Below, piece after piece: positions 50,870-60,454 of a stretch of 64,000 bases of DNA. The notes below the pieces were generated by a model, which made no database searches, was not told where the DNA came from, and worked only from the letters and a program-made list of their open reading frames with translations. The stretch lies in assembly GCF_007164525.1 (NCBI RefSeq), contig NZ_AP019791.1, forward strand, positions 1,165,501-1,229,500, given 5' to 3'. This stretch comes from Rubrobacter xylanophilus. Lineage in GTDB: Bacteria; Actinomycetota; Rubrobacteria; Rubrobacterales; Rubrobacteraceae. The stretch's first letter is position 1; the number at the start of each line of letters is the position of its first letter. A program made the position numbers and the translations under genes.

Positions 50870-50918
50870 GCCGGAGAGGACATTAACACGAGAACACCCC
50901 GCCGTCCCGCCCCTCTGC

Positions 50919-50924
50919 TACACT
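50919..50924 (+). promoter_or_regulatory. -10-like hexamer of the SGNH hydrolase gene, near-leaderless
   Basis: TACACT ends 9 nt before the ATG at 50934; the spacer (CCGCCCGCA) has no ribosome binding site. No clear -35. Confidence 0.35.
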
Positions 50925-50933
50925 CCGCCCGCA

Positions 50934-51653
50934 ATGCGTCCTCGGGCGCACACCCTCCCGCTCGTGCTCCTGTTCGTGGCGGCGCTCACGGCCGGCTCCT
51001 GCCACGCAGCTCAACCCCCGCTCGCCTACCTCTCTTTGGGCGATTCGCTCGCCGTGGGGGTGGGCTCCTCGGACCCGCCGGAACGCGGGTACGCCCCGCT
51101 GTACGAGGCGCGCCTGGAGCGCGAGACCGGCCGGGAGGTGAACCTCGTCCAGCTCGGGGTGAGCGGGGAGACCAGCGAGAGCTTCATCGGCTCCTACCCG
51201 GACCCGGACGAATCCCAGCTCGCCCGGGCCGAGGCGTTCCTGCAGCGCAACCCGGGGGCGCTCGTCACCCTCTCCCTGGGCGGCAACGACCTGCTGCAGG
51301 CTCCCCCGAGGCGCCGGCGGGAGGCCGTGGAGCGCTTCGGCGAGAACCTGGGCCGGATCCTCCACACCCTCCGCCGCGCCTCGGATCCCCCGCCGAGGAT
51401 CACCGTCCTCCTCCTGTACAGCCCGAACCCGGAGAGCCCCGCGGACGGCTGGATCTCGCGGATGAACGCCGAGATCCTGAACCGCGCCACCCGCCATGGC
51501 GTCGCCGTCGCCAACACACCGCAATCCTTCCGGGGCCGCGAGCGGGAGTACCTGCGCCCCGGCGACATCCACCCCACCGACGCCGGCCACCGCGCCATCG
51601 CCCGATCCCTCGCGCGGGCGCACCGGATCCCTACCGGGACGGACGCAGGATGA
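50934..51653 (+). CDS. SGNH/GDSL-family lipase or esterase, exported
   Basis: 239 residues. N-terminal signal with PLVLLFVAALTAGSC, a likely lipobox. Block I LSLGDSLAVG (Ser), block II GVSGETS (Gly), block III LGGND (Asn) and block V DIHPTDAGH (Asp/His) are all present. It hydrolyses esters or thioesters outside the cell; true substrate unknown. Its 3' end overlaps the convergent acylase gene by 23 bp. ATG 50934 is used because upstream codons would give an unrelated basic leader. Confidence 0.88.
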   Translation: MRPRAHTLPLVLLFVAALTAGSCHAAQPPLAYLSLGDSLAVGVGSSDPPERGYAPLYEARLERETGREVNLVQLGVSGETSESFIGSYPDPDESQLARAEAFLQRNPGALVTLSLGGNDLLQAPPRRRREAVERFGENLGRILHTLRRASDPPPRITVLLLYSPNPESPADGWISRMNAEILNRATRHGVAVANTPQSFRGREREYLRPGDIHPTDAGHRAIARSLARAHRIPTGTDAG

Positions 51654-53943
51654 GGGTATCGTCCGCCTCGTACCCGGCGGTCCGCATCCGCAGGTACCCA
51701 CCCCCGCTCCAGAGCCCGAGGAGGTCGTCGAAGCGCCCGGAGAGCGGGCTCCCGGACTGCCCCATCGGGATCACGTAGAGCGAGCGCCCCTCCGGGGCGA
51801 GGTCGATCACCTGCCGGTAGCTCGGGCCCGAGTCCATCCGGAAGCTCGCCGGGTCATAGGGCCCGACGTTGACCGTGTAGCCGTCGCCCCCCGCAGAGAC
51901 CTCGCGCCCGGCGAGGCGGGCCAGCGGGGTCTCGGAGAGCACCGGGTGCTCGAAGACCGCCCGGTGCACCCTGCCCCACTCCGGCACCTCCTCCCCCAGA
52001 CGCTCCAGGGTCCGTCCCAGCGCCCGGGCGGCGAAGCGCAGGCAGTCCTCCCGGCTCCCGGAGGGCTCGCAGGCGGTATCTCCGCGCCGCATGGCCCGCA
52101 GCAGATAGCGGGGCTCATCCCAGTACTCCTGACCGACCTCCCGCGCGGGGAGGCGGGTGAGTTCCGTGTACCAGGCCTCGAAGACCGCCGCCTCCTCCGA
52201 GCCCGGCCGGACCTCGCCGCCCCACCGCAGGAGCCGTTCCCGCCACCGCCGGGCCCTCTCGTCCCGGACCCGGAGCTCCTCCAGCACCGGCCGGAAGTCC
52301 TCGAAGAGCAGCGAGCGCCGGTCCTGCTGGATGCGCACTATGTCCTCGACCCCGAGCCTCCCGGCCGAGAGGATCATCCGCCGGATCCTCTCGGCCCGGT
52401 ACGGTTCGGCCCACTCCAGCGAGATTCTGTGGGGATAGGAGTCTGGGACGGCCTTGTTGTTGGCCGTGACGATGAACCCCTCCCGGGGGTTGAACGCCCG
52501 CGGCCACTCCTCGAACGGGACGCTCCCCCTCCAGTCCCACCGGCCGTCGCCGGGAACCGGCGCGAGCCCGCTGTGCCCCTCCTGGCGCACCGGGAACTTC
52601 CCGGGGGCCACATACCCGATGTTCCCCTCTTCGTCGGCGTAGACGAAGTTCTGGCTCGGCGCCTTGTACGACCGCAGGGCCTCGTTGAACTCCCGCCAGT
52701 TCCGGGCCCGGTTTATCCCGAGGAAGGCCTCTATGGTCCGATCCTCGGGCTCGAGGCTGGTCCAGCGCAGCGCAAGCGGCCGGCCCCCCGGAGCGTCGAC
52801 CACGCCGGAGACGACCGGCCCGTAGACCGTCTCGCGCACCCGCAGGACGACGTCCTCCGCGTCCTTCACCCGGATCCTCTCCTCCCGCACCCGGTACGGG
52901 AGCACCTCCTCCCCGTGGCGGTAACCCCTTCCCCCCTCCGTCTCCTCCAGCACGTAGAGGTCCTGCACATCGGCGCCCACGTTGGTGACGCCCCAGGCTA
53001 TGTCCCGGTTGCGCCCGATGACGACCCCGGGAACGCCCGGCAGGGTGGCCCCCACGGCCTCGAGCGTCGGGGATTCCAGGTGCGCCAGGTACCACAGCGC
53101 GGGCACCCCGAGACCGAGGTGCGGGTCGTTGGCCAGCAGCGGCGAACCGCTCCCGGTGCGCCGCCCCGAGACGACCCAGTTGTTGGAGGCCTCGACCGAG
53201 CGGGGGAGCGAGCGCCGCAGCCGGAGCAGGGCCTCCGCCTGCCGCTCCCCGGCCGGCGGGACCTCGGCCCCCTCCGGGAGAACGACCGGCCCGTCCTCTG
53301 GATAGGCCGGCATCAGCTCCGCGATGCGCTCCGGCTCCACCCCTCTCGCCCGCAGCCGGTAGCGCTCCAGCTCCGATTCGTAGTTGGCCGAGAGGTCGAA
53401 GCTCATCATCTTCGCCCACACCAGCACGTCGGCCGGACGCCAGGGCTCGGGCTCGTAGCCGAGAAGCCGGAACTCCAGCGGCAGACCCGGGTCGGTGCGC
53501 AGGTAGGCGTTCACCCCGGCCACGTAGGCATCCACGGCGGACTTCCCCTCCGACCCGAGGCTCCGGTAGGCGTTCCTCGCCGCCCGGTAGAAGCCGAAGG
53601 TCCTCAAAAAGCGGTCCTGCTCGAGCGCGGCCCGGCCGAGCACCTCGGAGAGCCTCCCGGCCCCCACCCGCCGCTGGAACTCCATCTGCCATAGCCGGTC
53701 CTGGGCGTGGGCGACGCCGAGGGCGAAGAAGAGGTCGTGTTCGTTCGCGGCCCGGATGTGGACCACCCCGGAGGGCTCGCGCACTACCTGAACCGGCTTC
53801 CGCAAGCCCGCGAGCTCCAGGGTGCCGCTGGTCTGCGGCGCGGTGTAGATCCTCAGGTAGAGGTATCCGCCGCAGGCCGCGGCGGCGAGCAGCGCGAGCA
53901 GGAGGAGCACCGAGATCCCCGCCCACCGGAGCGCCCCGCGCAA
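51631..53943 (-). CDS. Penicillin acylase family amidase (Ntn hydrolase, S45)
   Basis: 770 residues. N-terminal hydrophobic anchor or signal (ISVLLLLALLAAAACGGYLYL). Alpha-chain region: GVVHIRAANEHDLFFALGVAHAQDRLWQME. The autocatalytic nucleophile Ser starts SNNWVVSG, preceded by VEA. Beta chain: LLANDPHLGL, GVTNVGADVQDLY, NFVYADEEGNIGY and GFIVTANNKAVPD. Family members cleave acyl amides such as acyl-homoserine lactones or beta-lactam side chains; the native substrate is unknown. Confidence 0.9.
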   Translation of the reverse strand: MRGALRWAGISVLLLLALLAAAACGGYLYLRIYTAPQTSGTLELAGLRKPVQVVREPSGVVHIRAANEHDLFFALGVAHAQDRLWQMEFQRRVGAGRLSEVLGRAALEQDRFLRTFGFYRAARNAYRSLGSEGKSAVDAYVAGVNAYLRTDPGLPLEFRLLGYEPEPWRPADVLVWAKMMSFDLSANYESELERYRLRARGVEPERIAELMPAYPEDGPVVLPEGAEVPPAGERQAEALLRLRRSLPRSVEASNNWVVSGRRTGSGSPLLANDPHLGLGVPALWYLAHLESPTLEAVGATLPGVPGVVIGRNRDIAWGVTNVGADVQDLYVLEETEGGRGYRHGEEVLPYRVREERIRVKDAEDVVLRVRETVYGPVVSGVVDAPGGRPLALRWTSLEPEDRTIEAFLGINRARNWREFNEALRSYKAPSQNFVYADEEGNIGYVAPGKFPVRQEGHSGLAPVPGDGRWDWRGSVPFEEWPRAFNPREGFIVTANNKAVPDSYPHRISLEWAEPYRAERIRRMILSAGRLGVEDIVRIQQDRRSLLFEDFRPVLEELRVRDERARRWRERLLRWGGEVRPGSEEAAVFEAWYTELTRLPAREVGQEYWDEPRYLLRAMRRGDTACEPSGSREDCLRFAARALGRTLERLGEEVPEWGRVHRAVFEHPVLSETPLARLAGREVSAGGDGYTVNVGPYDPASFRMDSGPSYRQVIDLAPEGRSLYVIPMGQSGSPLSGRFDDLLGLWSGGGYLRMRTAGYEADDTLILRPSR

Positions 53944-54016
53944 GCCTCAGACCCTCTCCGCGTCAGATCCGCCCTTTGACCCCGGGCGATTTGTCTCGTA
54001 TACTCTGCAAGCCGCT

Positions 54017-54104
54017 GTCGGAGTGGCGGAATTGGTAGACGCGCTAGGTTGAGGGCCTAGTGTCCGATAAAAAGGACGTGAGGGTTCGAGTCCCTCCTCC
54101 GACA
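54017..54104 (+). tRNA. tRNA-Leu (anticodon GAG)
   Basis: An 88-nt class II tRNA. Acceptor stem GTCGGAG with CTCCGAC, anticodon GAG (54051-54053) in the 7-nt loop of the CTAGG/CCTAG stem, long variable arm (TGTCCGATAAAAAGGACG) and T arm AGGGTTCGAGTCCCT. The discriminator is A and CCA is not encoded. It decodes CUC/CUU, dominant in this GC-rich DNA. Confidence 0.95.
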
Positions 54105-54176
54105 CTTCTCTCTCCCGCCGTATACCCTGTGACGATCTACACACCACCGGCGGCCGCCGGATGTATAATGTCCTTA

Positions 54177-54224
54177 AGGAGTCGCCTGTTCTCCCCATCC
54201 TCCCCGGGCGGCTCCTCCCTTTTT
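54177..54224 (+). terminator. Rho-independent terminator downstream of tRNA-Leu
   Basis: AGGAGTCGCC (54177-54186) pairs with GGCGGCTCCT (54207-54216), one G-T wobble; then CCC and TTTTT to 54224. The loop is 20 nt. Only the plus strand has the T-run. Confidence 0.6.
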
Positions 54225-54234
54225 GGGCCGACCC

Positions 54235-54459
54235 CTATCCCAGAAAGACCAGCGCCACGTTGGTGAGGACGAAGAGGCCCAGCACCACCAGGGTCAGGCG
54301 GGTGAGGTTCTTCTCCATGATCGTCGTCCCGGAGAAGGGACCTCCGACCCCGCCCCCCAGGGAAGCCGAGAGCCCGCCGCCCTTGCCCGAGTGCAGCAGG
54401 ATGAGGCCCACGAGGGCTATGCAGAAGACCAAGTGCAGAAAAGCCAGCACGTATACCAT
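54235..54459 (-). CDS. secG: Preprotein translocase subunit SecG
   Basis: 74 residues, two membrane helices (LAFLHLVFCIALVGLILL and LTLVVLGLFVLTNVALVFLG) with GKGGGLSASLGGG between them, the SecG loop. It assists SecYE. It ends the uvrC-to-secG region; tpiA lies 39 bp upstream, the usual actinobacterial order. Confidence 0.93.
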   Translation of the reverse strand: MVYVLAFLHLVFCIALVGLILLHSGKGGGLSASLGGGVGGPFSGTTIMEKNLTRLTLVVLGLFVLTNVALVFLG

Positions 54460-54498
54460 GCCGGTTAATCTATCATAGGGCGGCTCGCTTTTCCCCGC

Positions 54499-55269
54499 TT
54501 ACCCCCGGGCCGCCTCCACGAGCTGCAGGAAGGAGTCCACCTCCAGGCTGGCCCCACCCACGAGGCCACCGTCGACGTCCTTCTGCGCCATGATCTCAGA
54601 GACGTTGCCGGGCTTTATGGAGCCGCCGTAGAGGATGCGCGCTTCTTCGGCGAACTTCTCGCCCCTCAACTCGCCGAGCAACCCCCGGATGCGCCCGATG
54701 GCTTCCTGGGCGTCCTCTGGAGAGGCCGTCTCCCCGGTGCCGATGGCCCAGATGGGCTCGTAGGCGAAGACGAGCGACCCGCCAGGGGCGTCCCCGAGCC
54801 CCTCGACCACGGCCCGCACCTGGCCCGAGACCTTCTCCCACATCCGGCCCGCATCCCGCTCCTCCTTGGTCTCGCCGACGCAGACCACCGGCAAGAGCCC
54901 GGCCTCCACCGCGCGGCGGGTCTTGCGCGCGACCGCCTCGTCGGTCTCGCAGAACAGCTCCCGCCGCTCCGAGTGGCCCACGATGGAGGCCCGCGCCCCC
55001 ACGTCCAGGAGCATCGGGGCGGAGACCTCCCCGGTGTACGCCCCGGAGTCCTCGTAGAAGAAGTTCTGCGCCCCGGCGATGACCCCGGAGCCCTCCGCCA
55101 TCCGGGCGACCTCCGAGAGGCAGGTGAACGGGGCGAAGACCGCCACGTCCACCTCCCCGGCCAGGCCGTCCACCCGCGGGAGCAGGGCGGCCATGTAGTC
55201 CTGCGCCTCCCGGACGGTCTTGTTCATCTTCCAGTTGGCCGCCATGAGCGGCCTTCTCTCCTGCGCCAT
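54499..55269 (-). CDS. tpiA: Triose-phosphate isomerase
   Basis: 256 residues. ANWKMNKT (catalytic Lys), GHSERR (His), AYEPIWAIGTG (Glu) and LYGGSIKPGNV. Interconverts the two triose phosphates. It lies 3 bp after the pgk stop. Confidence 0.96.
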   Translation of the reverse strand: MAQERRPLMAANWKMNKTVREAQDYMAALLPRVDGLAGEVDVAVFAPFTCLSEVARMAEGSGVIAGAQNFFYEDSGAYTGEVSAPMLLDVGARASIVGHSERRELFCETDEAVARKTRRAVEAGLLPVVCVGETKEERDAGRMWEKVSGQVRAVVEGLGDAPGGSLVFAYEPIWAIGTGETASPEDAQEAIGRIRGLLGELRGEKFAEEARILYGGSIKPGNVSEIMAQKDVDGGLVGGASLEVDSFLQLVEAARG

Positions 55270-55272
55270 CCT

Positions 55273-56451
55273 CTAATCCTCCCCCCTGCCGGGCAGCACC
55301 GCCACCCCGGGCAGCTCCCTGCCCTCGACGTACTCCAGCGAGGCACCGCCGCCGGTGGAGATGTGGCTCATCCTGTCCTCCAGCCCGAGCTTCCTGACGG
55401 CGGCCACCGAGTCGCCACCCCCTACGACGCTGGTGGCCCCGCTCTCGGCGACGGCCCTCGCGACGCCCTCGGTGCCCCTGGCGAAGGCGTCTATCTCGAA
55501 GACGCCCATGGGTCCGTTCCAGAAGATGGTCCGGGCCTCCAGGATGTGCCGGCGGAAGAGATCCACCGTCCGGGGCCCGATATCCAGCCCCATCCAGCCA
55601 GCCGGGATCTCCTCTACGCCCACCGTCCGGGTCTCGGCCCCCTCCTCCATCCTCTCGGCGACGACCACGTCCACCGGGAGCACCAGCCGGTCGGCGGCCT
55701 CCTCCATCAGGCGCCGGGCCTCGCCGAGGTAGTCGTCCTCGACCAGCGAGGCACCGACCCCGAGACCCTTCGCCTTGAGGAACGTGAAGCACATCGCCCC
55801 ACCGACGAGCAGCCGGTCGGCGACCTCCAGCAGGCGCTCGATGACCCCCAGCTTGTCCGAGACCTTCGCCCCGCCGAGGATGGCCACGAAGGGCCGCTCC
55901 GGGCTGCGCAGCACCCCGTCCAGGTAGTCCAGCTCCTCCTCCAGCAGGAAGCCCGCGGCGGCGGGCAGCCGCTCGGCGACCCCCACGGTGGTGGCGTGGG
56001 CCCGGTGGGCCGCCCCGAAGGCGTCGTTCACGTAGAGGTCGAAGGGAGCGGCGAGCGCCGCGGCGAACTCCGGGTCGTTCTTGGTTTCGCCGGGATAGAA
56101 GCGGGAGTTCTCCAGCAGGATCACGCCGCGCCCCGGCTCCTCGAGCGCCCGCTCGACCTCCGGGCCAACCGCGACATCCAGCTTCCTGACCGGCTCGCCG
56201 AGCAGCTCCTCGAGCCGCCGGGCCACCGGGTCCATGCTGTAGCGGGGGTCGGGCTCGCCCTTCGGGCGGCCCAGGTGGGAGATCAGGGCGACCTTCGCCC
56301 CCCGATCCAACAGGTGGCGGATGGTGGGCAGCGCCCGCCGGATGCGGGTGTCGTCGGTCACCCGGCCGTCCTTCACCGGCACGTTGAAGTCCACCCGGAC
56401 GAGAACCTTCTTCCCGCTCAGCTCGAGGTCCCTCACGCTCCGCTTGTCCAT
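55273..56451 (-). CDS. pgk: Phosphoglycerate kinase
   Basis: 392 residues. VLVRVDFNVPVKDG, LISHLGRPKGEPDPRYS, LLENSRFYPGETKND, NDAFGAAHRAH, AILGGAKVSDKLGVI and VVGGGDSVAAV near the end. Makes ATP from 1,3-bisphosphoglycerate. A strong stem-loop lies in the 75-bp gap to gap. Confidence 0.96.
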   Translation of the reverse strand: MDKRSVRDLELSGKKVLVRVDFNVPVKDGRVTDDTRIRRALPTIRHLLDRGAKVALISHLGRPKGEPDPRYSMDPVARRLEELLGEPVRKLDVAVGPEVERALEEPGRGVILLENSRFYPGETKNDPEFAAALAAPFDLYVNDAFGAAHRAHATTVGVAERLPAAAGFLLEEELDYLDGVLRSPERPFVAILGGAKVSDKLGVIERLLEVADRLLVGGAMCFTFLKAKGLGVGASLVEDDYLGEARRLMEEAADRLVLPVDVVVAERMEEGAETRTVGVEEIPAGWMGLDIGPRTVDLFRRHILEARTIFWNGPMGVFEIDAFARGTEGVARAVAESGATSVVGGGDSVAAVRKLGLEDRMSHISTGGGASLEYVEGRELPGVAVLPGRGED

Positions 56452-56467
56452 CTCACCTCCAGGAGAA

Positions 56468-56497
56468 GCGGTCCGGGGACCGGGGCCCCCGGACCGC
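56468..56497 (-). promoter_or_regulatory. Strong intercistronic stem-loop between gap and pgk
   Basis: GCGGTCCGGGG (56468-56478) and CCCCGGACCGC (56487-56497) form a perfect 11-bp stem with an 8-nt loop. On the transcript it is followed by the pgk ribosome site CTGGAGGTGAG and no T-run. A role in mRNA processing or stability is inferred. Confidence 0.55.
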
Positions 56498-56526
56498 GCA
56501 GGATGTCCGACGTCTCCTCCGGTGGC

Positions 56527-57528
<1,002 letters not shown>

Positions 57529-57569
57529 GCTACTTCTCCCATCTCTCGTCCTCTGCTACTGCCACGTTT

Positions 57570-58475
57570 CTATTCTGCCCGCAACGGGCCGAGATTAACA
57601 GCCCCCTCTTCCCGGGCGGCGCGCTCGGCCAGCGCGACGAGCCGCCGGAGGCGGTGGTTGGCGGCGCTCCGGGAGATGCCGCCGAGCCGGGCGAGCTCGG
57701 CGAGCGCGGCGTCCGGGTACTCCAGGCGGAGCTCGAGCATCTCCCTGAGCGCGGGGGGCAGCACCTTCGGGTCGAGCCGCCGGAGGGCCGCCTGCTGGCG
57801 GGCGGCGGCCCGGGCGGTCCTCCCGGCGTTGGCCGCGTCGAAGTTGGTGATCCGGTTGGCGTTGGCCTTGGCCTCGCCGAGCACCGCGCGGGCCTCGTAC
57901 TCGAGCACGGCGTCGTGCAGCCCCATCTGGGAGAGCACCGTCGTCACCCCGTCGGCGCTCTTGGTGTAGGCGACCCAGCGTCCCCGCCGGCGGGTGAGGC
58001 TGAGCGGGGCCCGGGAGAAGCGGGCCACCCGCCGGACGAACTCCTCCTCCGGGTGGACGAACTCCAGGTGGTGCCCCCCCGGCCCCCCGGGCCGGGTCAC
58101 GGAGCCCGCACCCGCGAAGGCGCCCCGCAGATACCCGGCCCGGTCGGCGGCGCCCCGGGCCTCGCGCAAAGGATGCAGCTCCCCGGCGGCCCGGAGCACC
58201 GGCTCCCCCTCGGCACGCACCGCGTAGCGCGGGCGGCCGAAACGGTCCGGCTCCACGGCCCTCAGGTGGGCCACGACGCCGAACTGGGAACGCCACAGTC
58301 GGATCAGGGCGCGGGCGACCGCCGGGCTGAGGGTGGAAAAGGTGACCCCGGACCCGTCCCAGCATCCGGCGGCGTCCAGGAGCCCGGCGAGCTCGGCGCG
58401 GGCGGTGCGCGGGGAGGAACCCGCCGCCGAGGCGATCTGGCGCCGCAGCTCAGAGGCGAACGAGTGCAGCCTCAC
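57570..58475 (-). CDS. whiA: WhiA-type DNA-binding regulator
   Basis: 301 residues. N-terminal FASELRRQIA, a degenerate LAGLIDADG homing-nuclease-like domain with YLRGAFAGAGSVTRPGG, YEARAVLGEAKANANRITNFDAANAGRTA, and a C-terminal helix-turn-helix (ALAELARLGGISRSAANHRLRRLVALA). WhiA governs division/sporulation genes in Streptomyces and division in Bacillus. The start overlaps yvcK by 26 bp. Confidence 0.93.
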   Translation of the reverse strand: MRLHSFASELRRQIASAAGSSPRTARAELAGLLDAAGCWDGSGVTFSTLSPAVARALIRLWRSQFGVVAHLRAVEPDRFGRPRYAVRAEGEPVLRAAGELHPLREARGAADRAGYLRGAFAGAGSVTRPGGPGGHHLEFVHPEEEFVRRVARFSRAPLSLTRRRGRWVAYTKSADGVTTVLSQMGLHDAVLEYEARAVLGEAKANANRITNFDAANAGRTARAAARQQAALRRLDPKVLPPALREMLELRLEYPDAALAELARLGGISRSAANHRLRRLVALAERAAREEGAVNLGPLRAE

Positions 58476-59415
58476 ACACCTCCCGGGCCAGCTTCCCGGG
58501 GTCGTGCCGGACGCCGGCCTCCCAACTCTCCGAGAGCAGGTCCGCCTCCCGCACCCGGACCCCCTCGCGCTCCAGCTGCTCGCGGTCCACCGCGACCGGG
58601 AACGCGCCCTTCGCCGCGTAGCGGTCGAGCACTGGGGCGGGGATCCGACCCCGGTGCACGAGCACGTCGGTGATCACCGGCCCCACGTGGCGCGAGATCG
58701 CCCGGACGTGGTCGGAGGCGGTGAAGCCCGAGGTCTCTCCGGGCTGGGTCATGACGTTCGCCGCGTAGAGCACCGGCCCCCCGAAGCGGGCGAGCGCCTC
58801 CCGCACCCCACCCCCCAACAGAGAGGGGATGATGCTGGTGAAGAGGCTTCCGGGGCTCAGGACCACGACGTCCGCCTCCTCTATGGCCTCTATCACCGGC
58901 GGGGGAGCCGGGGCGTCCCGCGGTTCGACCTCCACCCGGTCTATCCGCTTGTCCACCTCCCTCACGACCGACTCCCCCCGGACCACCGTGCCGTCCTCAC
59001 AGCGGACCACCAGGGTGAGGCTCTCGGTGGAGGCCGGATAGACCCGGCCCTTCGCCCGCAGAAAGCGGGCGGCCTGCTCCACCCCCTCGCAGAAGCCCCC
59101 GGCCATGTCCGCCAGGGCCGCGATGATGATGTTGCCCACCGCGTGGTCCCTGAGCTCCTCCCCTGCCTCGAACCGGTAGCTGAAGACCTCGGCGAGCCTC
59201 CGGCGGCCGGCCAGGGCGACCAGGCAGTTGCGGACGTCGCCGGGCGGGGCCACCCCCAGCTCCTGGCGCAGCCGGCCGCTGGAGCCCCCGTCGTCGGCCA
59301 CGGTGACGACCGCGACGAGATCGCCGACCATGTCTTTGAGCCCCCGCAGCAGCACCGGAAGCCCGGTGCCACCGCCGAAGGCGACCACGCGAAGATCCTC
59401 GCCGTCCCTGCTCAC
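58450..59415 (-). CDS. yvcK: YvcK/CofD-like gluconeogenesis factor
   Basis: 321 residues. VVAFGGGTGLPVLLRGLK at the start, VADDGGSSGRLRQELG, PPGDVRNCLVAL, HAVGNIIIAALADMAGGF, LSPGSLFTSIIPSLL and VMTQPGETSGFTASDHV. It binds UDP-sugars and influences wall synthesis and carbon use. GTG at 59415 with TATACT six bases upstream. Usually it directly follows rapZ, but here a GST-like gene intervenes. Confidence 0.94.
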   Translation of the reverse strand: MSRDGEDLRVVAFGGGTGLPVLLRGLKDMVGDLVAVVTVADDGGSSGRLRQELGVAPPGDVRNCLVALAGRRRLAEVFSYRFEAGEELRDHAVGNIIIAALADMAGGFCEGVEQAARFLRAKGRVYPASTESLTLVVRCEDGTVVRGESVVREVDKRIDRVEVEPRDAPAPPPVIEAIEEADVVVLSPGSLFTSIIPSLLGGGVREALARFGGPVLYAANVMTQPGETSGFTASDHVRAISRHVGPVITDVLVHRGRIPAPVLDRYAAKGAFPVAVDREQLEREGVRVREADLLSESWEAGVRHDPGKLAREVCEAALVRL

Positions 59416-59421
59416 ACCCTG

Positions 59422-59427
59422 AGTATA
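59422..59427 (-). promoter_or_regulatory. -10 hexamer of the yvcK operon, leaderless
   Basis: TATACT on the minus strand, 6 nt before GTG 59415 (CAGGGT between). It suggests that yvcK-whiA-gap begins its own transcript here. Confidence 0.5.
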
Positions 59428-59436
59428 CCCGGGAGG

Positions 59437-60396
59437 CTAGCCTGCCAGTCGCTCCCGGCCGTGCGGGGCGGCAAGATCGAGCACCGGGCCTCTGGGAACG
59501 ATGCGGGAGGGGTTTATGCTCGCGTGGCTGGTGTAGTAGTGCTCCTTTATGTGGTCCAGGCGTACCGTCTCCGCCACCCCCGGCAGCTGGTAGAGGTCGC
59601 GCAGGTAGCCCCAGAGGTTCGGGTAGTCCGAGATGCGCCGGAGGTTGCACTTGAAATGGTAATGGTAGACCGGGTCGAAGCGCACCAGCGTGGTGAAGAA
59701 GGCCAGGTCGGCCTCCGTGATCCGTCCTCCGAGCAGGTAGCGCCGTCCGCCGAGCAGTTCCTCGTAGCGGTCGAGCGCGGCGAAGAGCTCCGTGACCGCC
59801 TCCTCGTAAGCCTCCTGGGTGGTCGCGAACCCGGCCCGGTAGACGCCGTTGTTGACGGGGTCGTAGAGTTCGTCCAGCGCGCGGTCCACCTCCTCCTGCA
59901 GCTCCGCGGGGCAGAGGTCCGCGTCGTTTCGAGCGAACGCCCCGAACTCCCTGTCGAGCATCCGCATGATCTCGCGGGACTCGTTGTTGACGATGGTGGC
60001 CTCCCGACGGTCCCAGAGCACCGGGGTGGTGACCCGTCCGGTGTAGTTCGGGTCGGCCTTCAGGTAGATCTCGCGCAAATACCGCGCCCCGTAGAGGGGG
60101 TCGGCGAACTCCCCCGAGGGGGCGAACTCCCAGCCGTCCTCCCCCATGTGCGGCAGGACGCTGGAGAGCGAGACCGCATCCTCGAGCCCCTTGAGCCGCC
60201 GCATTATCGCGGTCCGGTGGGCCCAGGGACAGGCCCATGAGACGTACAGGTGGTACCGTCCCGGCTCGGCGGCGAAGCCGCTCGATCCGTCCGCGGTGAT
60301 CCGATCCCGGAACCGGCTCTCCCGGCGCACGAAGCGCCCCTGCTCGTCGCTGAGCCGATCCTCTGCGACCCACTCCCCCTCAACGAGCATGCCCAT
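59437..60396 (-). CDS. Glutathionyl-hydroquinone reductase-like protein (Xi-class GST)
   Basis: 319 residues. Thioredoxin-like domain with YHLYVSWACPWAHRT (the catalytic Cys of the family), LYLREIYLKADPNYTGRVTTPVLWDRREATIVNNESREIMRML, and helical C-terminal GGRITEADLAFFTTLVRFDPVYHYHFKCN. Family enzymes remove glutathione from glutathionyl-hydroquinones. Actinobacteria mostly use mycothiol, so the thiol is uncertain. ATG 60396 with GGGGAGG upstream; TTG 60402 is an alternative. It sits between rapZ and yvcK, normally adjacent. Confidence 0.87.
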   Translation of the reverse strand: MGMLVEGEWVAEDRLSDEQGRFVRRESRFRDRITADGSSGFAAEPGRYHLYVSWACPWAHRTAIMRRLKGLEDAVSLSSVLPHMGEDGWEFAPSGEFADPLYGARYLREIYLKADPNYTGRVTTPVLWDRREATIVNNESREIMRMLDREFGAFARNDADLCPAELQEEVDRALDELYDPVNNGVYRAGFATTQEAYEEAVTELFAALDRYEELLGGRRYLLGGRITEADLAFFTTLVRFDPVYHYHFKCNLRRISDYPNLWGYLRDLYQLPGVAETVRLDHIKEHYYTSHASINPSRIVPRGPVLDLAAPHGRERLAG

Positions 60397-60454
60397 GCTC
60401 AAAGCCTCCCCTCTTCGCCTGTCGAGCCCGTCTCACCACCCGAGCAGGGCGGCT

